NCBI GenBank assembly: GCA_013215375.1
Contig: JABSRB010000026.1
Coordinates: 17,523 to 81,522, forward strand
Length of the DNA: 64,000 nt
Direction of reading: 5' to 3'
From: Oceanospirillaceae bacterium
Lineage (GTDB): Bacteria; Pseudomonadota; Gammaproteobacteria; Pseudomonadales; Balneatricaceae
Shown: piece by piece, positions 11,043-20,526 of the stretch
Layout of the letters: the number at the start of each line of letters is the position of its first letter
Numbering within the stretch: position 1 is the first letter of the stretch
Position numbers and translations under genes: made by a program
The notes under the pieces: model-generated
What the model saw: the letters and a program-made list of their open reading frames with translations, nothing else
What the model was told of the DNA's origin: nothing
Databases searched by the model: none

Positions 11043-13016
11043 TTATATCGCCCGACGAATCAATTGCTTAATGATAAATCTAGCAGGATGTAGTGCATTG
11101 GACAAGTCTTTAGGTAATGGGCTGGGTTGATTAGTAATAATACTCGCCAAGTGCTCTGCGCTTAAAGGGCAAGTAATTAGCCCTTTAGATCCATGTCCAA
11201 TGTTGATATAAAGCCCTGAGTAATTAGGTGCTGGGGCAGACTCAAACTGCCAGTTTTTGTCTTTATTGAGCTTTTGGTACTGGGTAATATATTGATCTCT
11301 GATGGGTGCAGGGCCTACCATTGGCAAATAATCAGGTGTAGAACAGCGCTGCGCGACTTTACCCGTTAATACATCTGTAGTTTCTAAGCTCGCTGCTAAA
11401 TCGGGGAGAACCTTATTCAGTTTGGCTATGTTGGCTTGCTGGTCCTTCGCAGTCAGTTCTTCTTCAGAATCCTGCAGATTAAAACTGGCACCGAAACAAA
11501 AAGTGCCTTGCTGTGACGGACAAATATAACCAGCCCCACAAACAACGGTGTTTAGCTGCTGTTTTTTTTCAGGAGCATGAGTAACTTGCCCGCGTATCGC
11601 TTTTGTCGGCGTTTGATCCAGTTGCGCGAATTGCTTGGCGCTATTGGCATTTGCCAAAATGACAGCATCAAATTCAAAAGTTTGTCCGTCAGAGGTATGC
11701 AGCTGCCAGTGCTGATCTGCTAATTGCTCTATAGAGGAAACATTAGCCCTTAGTTTAAGTGTAATGTTACTGCTGGTAATTAACTTCTCACAAAACGCTT
11801 TAGGATCAACCCAGCCAGCTCGCGGGAAAAACAAACCACTGAAAGGTGTGTAAGTCCCGGCGAGTTCAGATGCTTCAATAGCATTAACCCATCGAACAAC
11901 GTCAGAACTATATACATCTTGCTGTAATAGGTCTTGATGCTGGCTCTCTTCCTTGCTATTAGTTGCTAGCTGTAACACACCACATTGCTCTGCAGTTTTA
12001 CCATCAAAGCATTGGTGGATAGTTAGCACTCGCAAACTGTATTCAAGCCCGGTTAAATGGAATTCACCACTAAGAGTGGGCTTTGAGGGTAGTTTTGCAT
12101 AAAGAGCCCCTTGTAAGTTACCTGATGCAAACTGACAGATATCATCTGCGGATTCAAAGATAGTCACCTTAACGCCACGTCTGGCGAGAGCCTCTGCTGT
12201 AGTACAGCTTGATAACCCACCACCAATAATAGCTACATGCTTTGTTACAAGGGCCGAACTGTTGTAATCAAACCAAGGTTTATCAGGCTTGGGTATGGGT
12301 TTGTCGGCATCAAATATACCAGTGATCATTTCACGTTTTTTACCAAATCCTGGATGTTTTTTGATGATAAATCCTTGTTCTTGCAGCCCCCTTCTAACAA
12401 CACCAGCGGCACTAAAAGTAGCTAAAGTCGTTTGTTGCTTGCTGCTTAATCGAGCAATCTGTGTAAATAGTTCAGGTTGCCACATACTGCTATTCTTAGC
12501 TGGAGAAAAACCATCTAAATACCAAGCGTCTGCCTTATGCCAGCAGCGCCGATAAGCAGCAAGGCTGTCATCAATAATTAGTGTTAAATAGATCTGGCCG
12601 CCATCGAGAATAATCCTATGAAAGCCTTTAATCGCTGGGGGGTATTGCAGGATTATTTGCGAAGTGATATTAGAAAACTGCGGAAAGAGTTTAGTCGTCT
12701 TAATAAAGTCCTGAAGACTTAAAGGAAACAGCTCAGTCGAAAAAAAATGTAAGGTAGTTCTCTCGAGATTATGTCTCGCTGCTTGGATCGTTTGTAAAGT
12801 ACAGTAGAAATTGAGCCCAGTACCAAAGCCTGTTTCATTAATACAAAAAAGGGAGCGTTGATTAGTATGCGCTCTAGATGGAATCGCATGGGAATTTACA
12901 AAGACATGTAAGCTCTCTTTTACCCCTCCATCAGAGTTGTAATAATAATCTTCGAATCGATCAGAAAATGGGGTATGGTCTTTCCAAGATATAATGCTGT
13001 TTTGTATAGAATTCAT
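11043..13016 (-). CDS. mnmC: Bifunctional tRNA modification enzyme MnmC
   Basis: Completes 5-methylaminomethyl-2-thiouridine at the tRNA wobble position. The C-terminal FAD-dependent oxidase removes the carboxymethyl group and the N-terminal SAM-dependent domain methylates the product. It has 657 residues, the usual fused length. The methyltransferase half carries ETGFGTGLNF and WYLDGFSPAKNSSMWQPELF. The oxidase half opens with the dinucleotide-binding motif VAIIGGGLSSCTTAEALARR at about residue 265 and ends with INIGHGSKGLITCP. It is divergent from ugd. Confidence 0.95.
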   Translation of the reverse strand: MNSIQNSIISWKDHTPFSDRFEDYYYNSDGGVKESLHVFVNSHAIPSRAHTNQRSLFCINETGFGTGLNFYCTLQTIQAARHNLERTTLHFFSTELFPLSLQDFIKTTKLFPQFSNITSQIILQYPPAIKGFHRIILDGGQIYLTLIIDDSLAAYRRCWHKADAWYLDGFSPAKNSSMWQPELFTQIARLSSKQQTTLATFSAAGVVRRGLQEQGFIIKKHPGFGKKREMITGIFDADKPIPKPDKPWFDYNSSALVTKHVAIIGGGLSSCTTAEALARRGVKVTIFESADDICQFASGNLQGALYAKLPSKPTLSGEFHLTGLEYSLRVLTIHQCFDGKTAEQCGVLQLATNSKEESQHQDLLQQDVYSSDVVRWVNAIEASELAGTYTPFSGLFFPRAGWVDPKAFCEKLITSSNITLKLRANVSSIEQLADQHWQLHTSDGQTFEFDAVILANANSAKQFAQLDQTPTKAIRGQVTHAPEKKQQLNTVVCGAGYICPSQQGTFCFGASFNLQDSEEELTAKDQQANIAKLNKVLPDLAASLETTDVLTGKVAQRCSTPDYLPMVGPAPIRDQYITQYQKLNKDKNWQFESAPAPNYSGLYINIGHGSKGLITCPLSAEHLASIITNQPSPLPKDLSNALHPARFIIKQLIRRAI

Positions 13017-13129
13017 CTGGGTATTTTACAGGAATAAGTAGGCATTAGTGAAGCTAGCTGATAATATTGGCGGCTAATTTTGTTAGGTCAGTAAAAAGAG
13101 CGCTTGTAGATGAAGTTAAAGGGACATCA

Positions 13130-14296
13130 ATGAAAATTGCGATAGCAGGGACAGGCTACGTTGGGCTATCCAATGCGATGTTATTAGCGCAACACAACCA
13201 AGTAATAGCAGTCGATATTGATCAAAAGAAAATTGAGCAATTGAATCAAGCGATATCACCTATTGCAGATGCCGAGATAGAAAGCTTTTTAAAGTCAAAC
13301 AAAATAGACTTTACAGCGACTCTTGATGCACGCAAAGCGTATTTAAATGCCGATTACGTAATTGTAGCCACACCTACTAACTATGATCCAGAGACAAATT
13401 TCTTTGATACTAGCAGTGTAGAAAAGGTAATAGATAGTATCATAGAAATAAATCCTGATGCTGTCATAGTGATCAAATCTACAGTCCCAGTTGGTTTCAC
13501 AGAGCAGCTTAAAAAAGATAAAAACTGTCAAAATATAATTTTTTCGCCGGAATTTTTGCGCGAAGGCAAAGCGCTCTACGACAACCTTTACCCATCTAGA
13601 ATCATAGTGGGCGAGCAAAGTGAGCGAGCAGAAATCTTTGCTAGGCTTTTAGTAGAAGGCTCGGTAAAAAAAGACATTGAAGTATTGCTACTGGGTTCAG
13701 CAGAAGCTGAAGCTGTTAAGTTATTTTCAAATACCTATTTAGCCATGAGAGTCGCTTATTTTAATGAGTTAGACACTTATTGCGAAAGCATCGATATCAA
13801 TAGCAGACAAGTTATAGAGGGTGTCGCTTTAGATCCACGTATAGGCAACCACTATAACAACCCCTCGTTTGGCTACGGTGGCTATTGCCTCCCTAAAGAT
13901 ACCAAACAGTTATTGGCAAATTATAATGATGTTCCCAATAATATGATTGCTGCAATAGTAAATGCAAATGCCACCAGGAAAGATTTTATTTCAGAGCAAA
14001 TATTAAAAAGGAACCCTAAGGTTGTAGGTATTTACCGCCTAGTAATGAAGCAGGGCTCAGACAATTTTAGAGCTTCATCTATCCAAGGGGTTATGAAAAG
14101 GATAAAAGCCAAAGGCGTTGAAGTCGTTGTTTATGAGCCTAGTTGTGAAGCAGATGAGTTTTTCCACTCGAAGGTGATTGCTGAACTTGAAGAATTTAAA
14201 AAGTTAAGTGATGTTATTGTGGCAAATAGAGTTGATGAAGAAATTAATGATGTAATAGCTAAGGTGTATACCCGAGATTTGTTTGGCAGTGATTAA
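13130..14296 (+). CDS. ugd: UDP-glucose 6-dehydrogenase
   Basis: Oxidises UDP-glucose twice to UDP-glucuronate, a precursor for acidic polysaccharides. I start it at the ATG at 13130 (388 residues, [20 protein letters not shown]), which has AAAGGGA upstream and puts the Rossmann motif at the very N-terminus. The longer frame from 13067 adds an implausible leader. The catalytic cysteine lies in [13 protein letters not shown], with [10 protein letters not shown] before it. It is the first gene of the plus-strand polysaccharide region and may have its own promoter, as rmlB lies 1 kb away beyond a toxin-antitoxin remnant. Confidence 0.95.
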   Translation: MKIAIAGTGYVGLSNAMLLAQHNQVIAVDIDQKKIEQLNQAISPIADAEIESFLKSNKIDFTATLDARKAYLNADYVIVATPTNYDPETNFFDTSSVEKVIDSIIEINPDAVIVIKSTVPVGFTEQLKKDKNCQNIIFSPEFLREGKALYDNLYPSRIIVGEQSERAEIFARLLVEGSVKKDIEVLLLGSAEAEAVKLFSNTYLAMRVAYFNELDTYCESIDINSRQVIEGVALDPRIGNHYNNPSFGYGGYCLPKDTKQLLANYNDVPNNMIAAIVNANATRKDFISEQILKRNPKVVGIYRLVMKQGSDNFRASSIQGVMKRIKAKGVEVVVYEPSCEADEFFHSKVIAELEEFKKLSDVIVANRVDEEINDVIAKVYTRDLFGSD

Positions 14297-14350
14297 GCGC
14301 GGCTAGCTTATTCTTACATCAGCACAGTAATTAGTGATAATTGAACCCAT

Positions 14351-14650
14351 ATGAGAATAAGCAAACAAGACGCACTTTTTATCAAAAATAGTATTGTGGA
14401 GCAAACCAATGCTGCGGTCAAAATCTGGCTGTTTGGATCAAGAGTAAATGATGATGAAAAAGGTGGTGATGTGGATCTTTTAGTAAAGTTAGATGTGGCT
14501 GTAGAGCGCCCAGCATTACTTGCTAGTGGAATTGCCGTGAAAATAATGAGACAGATGCATGGCCGTAAAGTTGATGTGGTTCTTGAAGCACCTAACCTAG
14601 ATGCCAAGCCAATTCATGCCATAGCTAAACAAATGGGCATTGAGTTATGA
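14351..14650 (+). CDS. MntA-like minimal nucleotidyltransferase (antitoxin type)
   Basis: 99 residues with the minimal nucleotidyltransferase signature: LFGSRV (Gly29-Ser30), then two metal-binding aspartates at Asp40 and Asp42 in GGDVDLLV. Small proteins of this class pair with HEPN-domain HepT toxins. In the characterised MntA-HepT pairs the antitoxin AMPylates and so silences the HEPN RNase. The stop overlaps the ATG of the HEPN gene (ATGA at 14647-14650), the usual arrangement. The gene looks intact although its partner is frameshifted. The specific pairing is inferred from family and position. Confidence 0.85.
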   Translation: MRISKQDALFIKNSIVEQTNAAVKIWLFGSRVNDDEKGGDVDLLVKLDVAVERPALLASGIAVKIMRQMHGRKVDVVLEAPNLDAKPIHAIAKQMGIEL

Positions 14651-15128
14651 AATTAGATAATGGGCTTCAGCAGCGTTTAATTTTCTTAATAGGCATCATT
14701 AAAAAGAGCAAACACATCTTAATTATTCGGCTAGCAAGCTTTTTAAACATGGATTTAAAATAGAGCAAGCCTTAGCGTTAGAGAAAGACCCAGAATTAGC
14801 TGAGACATTAGAAGCATTCGTAGGGCGATTTTGCAGGCTACAAGATACAGTTGGCGATAAATTGTTACCAGCTTGGCTAAAGGCAATACAAGAGAAGCCA
14901 GCAGCTTTTATAGATAATTTGGATAAAGCCGAAAAGTTAGGATTGTTGACTAGTTCTGATCGATGGCTAGTACTGCGGCAAAATCGAAATAAGATGATAC
15001 ATGAATACATAGAAGATTTGACGCAATTAGTGGATGCTGTGCAGTTGGCTTTTGAGGGTATCGATCTGATTAATTCATTTGCAGATAATTTGATCGCTGA
15101 TGTAGAAGGGCGTTTTTTCTTGGATTAA
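14647..15128 (+). pseudogene. HepT-like HEPN toxin, frameshifted
   Basis: The frame from the ATG at 14647 gives MKLDNGLQQRLIFL and stops at 14761-14763. The continuation lies one frame away from about 14721 (NYSASKLFKHGFKIEQA) and runs to the stop at 15126-15128. Joining the two with one extra base near 14716-14721 restores a protein of about 160 residues. The downstream part has the HEPN RX4H signature in RQNRNKMIHEY. This looks like a single-base deletion in an RNase toxin gene. A sequencing error, or a restart at an internal codon such as 14862, cannot be ruled out. Confidence 0.85.
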
Positions 15129-15248
15129 ACCATGTTATTCGTTGTAAATATGATTTTACGCTGGGGTGTCAGTTATGCCTACTAAGCGGATACAGTGCTA
15201 TTAATAGTTAGCTCTGATATTGGTCAATGTAAACTGCGGCACGCATGT

Positions 15249-15276
15249 TTTACATCGCGTGTAGTCGAATTATAAT
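15249..15276 (+). promoter_or_regulatory. Candidate sigma-70 promoter for rmlBACD
   Basis: TTTACA at 15249-15254 and a perfect TATAAT at 15271-15276 are separated by 16 bp, 74 bases before the rmlB ATG. The 15129-15349 gap holds no gene. No JUMPStart/ops element (GGCGGTAG) is visible here. Confidence 0.5.
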
Positions 15277-15349
15277 TTTATAAAATAAATAGAATCTTGC
15301 CTTAGTTGAGCGATGGTTGTAAATAAATTACTTAGGTTGTTTGAAATAA

Positions 15350-16456
15350 ATGAAAATATTGGTAACCGGTGGTGCAGGATTTATTGGTTCGGCGGTAATA
15401 CGTCACATTATAAAAAATACTACTGATTCCGTAGTTAATGTAGATAAGTTAACGTACGCTGGAAACCTTGAAAGTTTGGTGTCAGTGAAAGACTCGAATC
15501 GCTACACATTTGAAAAAGTGGATATCTGCAATGCAGAAGAGCTGACTCGAGTATTTAAACAGCACCAGCCAGATGCGGTGATGCACCTTGCAGCAGAGAG
15601 CCATGTCGATCGTTCAATCGATGGGCCCGCTGCGTTTATTGAAACCAATATTGTAGGGACATATGTCCTGCTGGAAGCGGCGCGCAGTTATTGGAATGCT
15701 TTAGGCGAAAACAAAAAAGAAAACTTTCGCTTTCATCATATCTCCACCGACGAGGTGTATGGGGATTTAGAAGGTCCAGAAAATTTATTCACAGAAGATA
15801 CAACTTACGCACCAAGTTCGCCTTATGCAGCAAGCAAAGCAAGTTCAGATCACTTAGTGCGCGCCTGGCTTCGAACGTATGGGCTACCGACCGTCATTAC
15901 AAACTGCTCCAATAATTACGGTCCCAATCACTTTCCAGAAAAACTAGTTCCGCTTGTTATATTAAATGCACTGAAAGGAAAGAATTTACCTATTTATGGT
16001 AAAGGAAACCAAGTACGAGACTGGCTGTATGTAGAAGATCATGCGCGGGCACTTTATAAAGTTGTTACCGAAGGCATAGTAGGTGAAACTTATAATGTCG
16101 GCGGACATAACGAAAAACAAAATATAGAAGTTGTGCATTCCATTTGTGAAATATTAGAAGAGTTAGTGCCTGATAATCAATTTTCAAAGAACAGTGCTAA
16201 TCCAGATGGTTTTAAGGGTTTAATAACCTACGTACAAGATAGGCCTGGGCATGATATTCGCTACGCGATAGACGCCAGTAAAATCCAAAAAGAATTAAGC
16301 TGGATGCCCGTTGAAACATTCGAATCGGGTATTCGAAAAACAGTGAAATGGTATTTGGAAAATAAAGACTGGGTTGTCAACGTATTAGACGGCAGTTATC
16401 AAGGCCAGCGTTTAGGTGTTGAAGGCACTAAAAATAATAAAGGTATAGGCGAATGA
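15350..16456 (+). CDS. rmlB: dTDP-glucose 4,6-dehydratase
   Basis: Second step of dTDP-L-rhamnose synthesis: dTDP-glucose to dTDP-4-keto-6-deoxyglucose. 368 residues, an extended SDR enzyme. It has the NAD motif [15 protein letters not shown] at the N-terminus, [11 protein letters not shown] with the catalytic Thr-Asp-Glu, and [13 protein letters not shown] with the YxxxK pair. [15 protein letters not shown] is the substrate-binding segment. It overlaps rmlA by 4 nt. The order rmlB-A-C-D and the overlaps point to one transcript. Confidence 0.97.
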   Translation: MKILVTGGAGFIGSAVIRHIIKNTTDSVVNVDKLTYAGNLESLVSVKDSNRYTFEKVDICNAEELTRVFKQHQPDAVMHLAAESHVDRSIDGPAAFIETNIVGTYVLLEAARSYWNALGENKKENFRFHHISTDEVYGDLEGPENLFTEDTTYAPSSPYAASKASSDHLVRAWLRTYGLPTVITNCSNNYGPNHFPEKLVPLVILNALKGKNLPIYGKGNQVRDWLYVEDHARALYKVVTEGIVGETYNVGGHNEKQNIEVVHSICEILEELVPDNQFSKNSANPDGFKGLITYVQDRPGHDIRYAIDASKIQKELSWMPVETFESGIRKTVKWYLENKDWVVNVLDGSYQGQRLGVEGTKNNKGIGE

Positions 16457-17331
16457 AAGGCATAATATTAGCAGGCGGCAGTGGTACACGCTTATATCCG
16501 ATCACTCAAGGTGTGTCTAAGCAACTTTTGCCAATATATGACAAGCCTATGGTTTATTATCCATTATCAGTTTTAATGCTTGCCGGTATTACGGAAGTGC
16601 TGATTATATCGACACCTGATGATCTCCCTAGCTTCAAACGGTTGCTTGGTGATGGTAGCGATTTAGGTATGAACTTCGAATATATTGTACAGCCATCGCC
16701 AGATGGACTGGCACAAGCATTTCTCCTAGGAGCGAGTTTTATTGGCGATGACGATGCTTGCCTGATACTAGGCGATAATATTTATTACGGTCATAACTTA
16801 GTCAATACGTTAATAGCAGCAGTAGATAATGCAAAACAAGGTATGGCTACTGTTTTTGGCTACCACGTCAATGATCCTCAGCGTTATGGGGTGGCTGAGT
16901 TTGATAGTAATGGTAATGTGATTTCTTTAGAAGAAAAGCCACAAATCCCTAAGTCTAACTATGCGGTAACAGGGCTGTATTTTTACCCCAATGATGTACT
17001 TAAAAAAGCGGTGGAAGTTAAACCTTCAGATCGAGGTGAACTAGAAATTACAACAGTGAATCAAATGTACCTAGCAGAACAACGCTTGAAACTAGAAAAA
17101 TTAGGGCGAGGTTTTGCATGGTTAGATACGGGCACTCACGAAAGTTTACTAGAAGCTTCTTTATTCATTGCTACGATAGAAAAGCGACAAGGCTTGAAGG
17201 TCGCCTGTCTAGAAGAAATAGCTTTTGAAAAAGGGTATATCAATAAAGAACAATTATTAGGCTTGGCGGAGCCTTTAAAGAAAAACCAGTATGGACAGTA
17301 TTTAATTCGCCGAGCTAATGAAATCTTATGA
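16453..17331 (+). CDS. rmlA: Glucose-1-phosphate thymidylyltransferase
   Basis: Makes dTDP-glucose from glucose-1-phosphate and dTTP, the entry and feedback point of the rhamnose pathway. 292 residues, standard for RmlA. The nucleotide-binding N-terminus is [20 protein letters not shown]. Other marks are [17 protein letters not shown], the metal-binding [10 protein letters not shown] and [19 protein letters not shown]. It overlaps rmlB and rmlC by 4 nt each. Confidence 0.97.
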   Translation: MKGIILAGGSGTRLYPITQGVSKQLLPIYDKPMVYYPLSVLMLAGITEVLIISTPDDLPSFKRLLGDGSDLGMNFEYIVQPSPDGLAQAFLLGASFIGDDDACLILGDNIYYGHNLVNTLIAAVDNAKQGMATVFGYHVNDPQRYGVAEFDSNGNVISLEEKPQIPKSNYAVTGLYFYPNDVLKKAVEVKPSDRGELEITTVNQMYLAEQRLKLEKLGRGFAWLDTGTHESLLEASLFIATIEKRQGLKVACLEEIAFEKGYINKEQLLGLAEPLKKNQYGQYLIRRANEIL

Positions 17332-17909
17332 TATTCACCCGTACAGGCATACCTGATGTTATCATTATTGAGCCAAAACTCCATGGCGATGATCGTGGAT
17401 ACTTTATAGAAACTTTTCGTCAAGATAAACTGGATGAGTTTTTAGGTTTTAAAATTAATTTTATTCAAGACAACGAATCAAAATCAGACAGAGGTGTGCT
17501 GCGTGGCTTGCATTATCAGCTAGCACCAGCAGCACAGACCAAACTCGTGCGAGTAATACAGGGCAGTGTATTAGATATTGCGGTTGATATTCGCAAAGGG
17601 AGCTCTACTTTCGGGCAGTATGTAGCCATAGAATTATCAGCTAAAAATAAAAAACAGCTATTGATACCACGTGGTTTTGCTCACGGCTTTGTGGTGTTAG
17701 AAGATGATACTGTGTTTGCCTATAAGGTAGATAATTATTACTCCCCTGAAAATGACAGAGGTATTGCTTTTGATGATGCAGTTCTGGGCATTGATTGGGG
17801 CGTTAATACAAGTAATTCACAGCTATCACAAAAAGATAAAGTTCAGCCTCTATTGCAACAGCTAGGGGTTGAAAATTTGTTTGATTTTAATGTGAATTAT
17901 TATGATTGA
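17328..17909 (+). CDS. rmlC: dTDP-4-dehydrorhamnose 3,5-epimerase
   Basis: 193 residues, a cupin. The catalytic histidine is in [12 protein letters not shown], and the second signature is [14 protein letters not shown]. It epimerises C3 and C5 of dTDP-4-keto-6-deoxyglucose to give the L-configuration. A distinct, diverged relative lies at 26183 in the CDP-sugar set; this copy keeps the typical RmlC length and motifs. It overlaps rmlA by 4 nt and rmlD by 8 nt. Confidence 0.96.
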   Translation: MIFTRTGIPDVIIIEPKLHGDDRGYFIETFRQDKLDEFLGFKINFIQDNESKSDRGVLRGLHYQLAPAAQTKLVRVIQGSVLDIAVDIRKGSSTFGQYVAIELSAKNKKQLLIPRGFAHGFVVLEDDTVFAYKVDNYYSPENDRGIAFDDAVLGIDWGVNTSNSQLSQKDKVQPLLQQLGVENLFDFNVNYYD

Positions 17910-18810
17910 TGATGACAATAGAAATACGGTAAACATATTAATTACAGGTTCTGACGGCCAGTTAGGCAGGGAGTTTCGATATCTTTCAGGTTTGATTACT
18001 GAGGAGGGGCTAGAAGCTATTAGTGATAAAAAGCTGATTTTTTTATTTTCTACTCGAAAAAGCTTAGACATTAAAAACAAACGGAAAATTGCCGAATATT
18101 GCCTTCAAAATACAATTAATGTAATAGTCAACTGCGCAGCCTATACCGCCGTAGATAAAGCTGAGCAAGAACAGGTGCAGGCAGATGCTGTTAATCATTT
18201 AGCGGTAAAAAACTTAGCCCAAGTAGCCAAAGATCAAAATATAAAATTGATTCACATATCGACAGATTATGTTTTTGATGGCACTGCTCATAAACCGTAT
18301 AAAGAAACGGATGTGACCAACCCACAAAGTGTATATGGGAAAAGCAAGCTTGATGGTGAGCTAGCCATGCAGGCTATTAATCCATCTAATAGTATCATTA
18401 TAAGAACATCGTGGTTGTACTCTGAATACGGTAATAACTTTCTAAAAACAATGCTGCGATTAGGGCGCGAACGTGATGAAATAGGCGTGGTATTTGATCA
18501 AATAGGCGCACCAACCAACGCAAGGAGCTTAGCTAAAGCGATACTGCATATAATACCTCAGTTAAAGAATAGCCATGTTGAAATTTACCATTATAGTAAT
18601 TTAGGGGTGTGTACTTGGTATGACTTTGCGAGCGCAATATTTGCCATCAATAACATAGATTGTAAGGTAATCCCCATACCGTCAGAAGCATATCCGACCG
18701 CTGCTAAAAGGCCCTATTACTCGGTGATGGATCAAGATAAGGTAGCAGAAAAATTCAATGTTAGTAATGAACATTGGCGTGAATCTCTTTTGCTAGTGAA
18801 TATGATGTAA
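17902..18810 (+). CDS. rmlD: dTDP-4-dehydrorhamnose reductase
   Basis: Last step of dTDP-L-rhamnose synthesis, an NAD(P)H-dependent 4-keto reduction. 302 residues with ILITGSDGQLGREFRYL at the N-terminus, NCAAYTAVDKAE, STDYVFDG and the catalytic pair in VYGKSKLDGE. Compared with many RmlD proteins there is a short insertion after the first Rossmann motif (the LITEEGLEAISDKK stretch). It ends the rmlBACD operon, with a weak hairpin immediately after its stop. Confidence 0.95.
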   Translation: MIDDDNRNTVNILITGSDGQLGREFRYLSGLITEEGLEAISDKKLIFLFSTRKSLDIKNKRKIAEYCLQNTINVIVNCAAYTAVDKAEQEQVQADAVNHLAVKNLAQVAKDQNIKLIHISTDYVFDGTAHKPYKETDVTNPQSVYGKSKLDGELAMQAINPSNSIIIRTSWLYSEYGNNFLKTMLRLGRERDEIGVVFDQIGAPTNARSLAKAILHIIPQLKNSHVEIYHYSNLGVCTWYDFASAIFAINNIDCKVIPIPSEAYPTAAKRPYYSVMDQDKVAEKFNVSNEHWRESLLLVNMM

Positions 18811-18832
18811 TTACTTAAAAAGTAAGTTTTTA
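18811..18832 (+). terminator. Weak terminator-like hairpin after rmlD
   Basis: TTACTT pairs with AAGTAA across an AAA(A) loop directly after the rmlD stop and is followed by GTTTTT. The 6-bp A/T-rich stem is weak, so partial readthrough into the next operon is likely. Confidence 0.35.
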
Positions 18833-18947
18833 TAGCATTTGCATGAGGTAGCAATTAACATATTGCCAAAACTGTATTTTTAATAAGTAATATGAACTAT
18901 AGCCATAAATAAAAGATATAAACAATTCACAGGGTCAAAGGAAAGAA

Positions 18948-19526
18948 ATGGAAATTAAAGATTTTGTAGGTGTGTACATAAATCAACTTAAGGGACTGTT
19001 AGATGAAATAGACCCAAGTGTGATTGTGAAGATTGTTGAAAGTTTTGAATTAACATTAAAAACTGGAGGCCGGATATATGTTTTGGGAAATGGTGGGAGT
19101 TCGGCTACTGCATCTCATATAGCCAATGATTTTGGTCCCGGTTTACGCCGACGAGGTATTGCCAACTTTGATGTGGTAAGTTTGGGTGACAATGCTCCGG
19201 TGGTTACTGCTATTGCGAATGATATTGGATATGAAAATATATTCTACATGCAATTAGAGGGCTTATTACAGCCACAGGATATAATTCTTGCAATTTCTTG
19301 CAGTGGGGATTCCCCAAATATTATCAAAGCTGTTGATTATGCGAAAAAAATTGGTAGTACTGTAATTGGTGCTACAGGCTTTAGTGGAGGTAAGCTTATG
19401 CAGGTAGCAGATATTGTTTTCCACGTGAATGCAAAAGATGGTGAGTACGGCTTAGTTGAAGATGTTCATATGATTCTAGATCATATAATGTATTCATATT
19501 ATGTGCAGAGAGGATCTAATGCTTAG
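18948..19526 (+). CDS. SIS-domain sugar-phosphate isomerase, GmhA-like
   Basis: 192 residues with one SIS domain. The phosphosugar-binding loop is VLGNGGSSATASHIANDF, and a second Ser-rich loop is AISCSGDSPNIIKAV. The closest named family is phosphoheptose isomerase GmhA (sedoheptulose-7-phosphate to heptose-7-phosphate), with the conserved C-terminal EDVHMILDHIMY helix. No HddA, HddC or GmhB gene accompanies it. It sits in a tight operon with two dehydrogenases and an IMPase, overlapping the next gene by 8 nt, so its true substrate may be another sugar phosphate. Confidence 0.8.
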   Translation: MEIKDFVGVYINQLKGLLDEIDPSVIVKIVESFELTLKTGGRIYVLGNGGSSATASHIANDFGPGLRRRGIANFDVVSLGDNAPVVTAIANDIGYENIFYMQLEGLLQPQDIILAISCSGDSPNIIKAVDYAKKIGSTVIGATGFSGGKLMQVADIVFHVNAKDGEYGLVEDVHMILDHIMYSYYVQRGSNA

Positions 19527-20526
19527 AGTAGGTATTGCAGGGTATGGGACCATTGGTAAGTTAAGAGAAAAAGCGGTAGAGCGTATTGATAATGCACAGG
19601 TTGTTGCTGTTTTCGATATTGATCCACCTAAGAAAGTTAAAGAGGGCGTTTTTGTTTGCGTAAATTATGATGAGCTTCTGGAGCAGAATCTTGATGTCGT
19701 ATTTGTTTGTGCCTTTAATCATGTATTAGCTGGATTTACGGTTAAAGCACTCGATAGTGGCTTACACGTGTTTTGTGAAAAGCCGCCAGCAAAAAGCACT
19801 GAAGAATTGGCAGAAGTTATTGAAGCTGAAAAAAGGAATACTCAAGTATTAAAATATGGGTTTAACCACCGTTATCATTATTCAGTGATTGAAGCTAAAA
19901 AACTCATTGACAGTGGAGATATGGGACCGCTTTTATGGATGCGGGGAGTCTATGGTAAAGCGGGAAGTATTGATTATGATAAGAACTGGCGAAACTTTAG
20001 GAAATTATCCGGTGGCGGAATTTTAATTGATCAAGGCATTCATATGCTTGATTTAATGATGTTATTTTCAAATAGTACATTTGAAAAAGTCAATAGTTTT
20101 GTTACTACTTCTTTCTGGGATATAGAAGCGGAAGACAATGCTTTCGCCATCATGCAAAATAGTAATAAAGTCATCGCTATGTTGCATTCATCTGCAACAC
20201 AATGGCGCCATAAATTCTTACTAGAAATGTGCTTTGAGCATGGTTATATCAATCTTGATGGTATTTTGTCAGGCACTAGAAGCTATGCACCTGAAAAACT
20301 TGTTGTTGGTCGTCGGGAATTTGAAGATATTACCCACGCAATGGGTAAGCCAAAAGAAACAACCACTTGGTTTGAAAATGATGATTCTTGGATACTAGAA
20401 GTACAAGAGTTTTTTGATGCTGTCAATGGGAAAGGCAAAATAGAAAATGGAACAAGCTTGGACGCATTTAATGCATTAAAGCTCGTTGAAGACATATATG
20501 CACATTCTGGATTTTATAATGATTAA
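19519..20526 (+). CDS. Gfo/Idh/MocA-family oxidoreductase
   Basis: 335 residues from the ATG at 19519, which has GAGAGGA just upstream and overlaps the SIS gene by 8 nt. The N-terminal NAD(P) motif is VGIAGYGTIG, and HVFCEKPPAKS is the family EKP signature near residue 95. KYGFNHRYHYSVIEAKKLID and GGGILIDQGIHMLDLMMLF belong to the catalytic alpha/beta domain, with the active-site GxHxxD. Such enzymes oxidise or reduce nucleotide-linked or phosphorylated sugars. It is probably the oxidative step on the product of the SIS isomerase; the substrate is unknown. Confidence 0.85.
   Translation: MLRVGIAGYGTIGKLREKAVERIDNAQVVAVFDIDPPKKVKEGVFVCVNYDELLEQNLDVVFVCAFNHVLAGFTVKALDSGLHVFCEKPPAKSTEELAEVIEAEKRNTQVLKYGFNHRYHYSVIEAKKLIDSGDMGPLLWMRGVYGKAGSIDYDKNWRNFRKLSGGGILIDQGIHMLDLMMLFSNSTFEKVNSFVTTSFWDIEAEDNAFAIMQNSNKVIAMLHSSATQWRHKFLLEMCFEHGYINLDGILSGTRSYAPEKLVVGRREFEDITHAMGKPKETTTWFENDDSWILEVQEFFDAVNGKGKIENGTSLDAFNALKLVEDIYAHSGFYND

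Noticed and set aside
13067..13129. N-terminal extension of UDP-glucose dehydrogenase
   Set aside because: It would put 21 residues before the Rossmann strand; the ATG at 13130 has a good ribosome-binding site.
15129..15349. JUMPStart/ops antitermination element before rmlBACD
   Set aside because: No GGCGGTAG core was found in this gap on the plus strand.
18948..19526. GDP- or ADP-heptose pathway
   Set aside because: Only the GmhA-like isomerase is present; the kinase, phosphatase and nucleotidyltransferase partners are missing.
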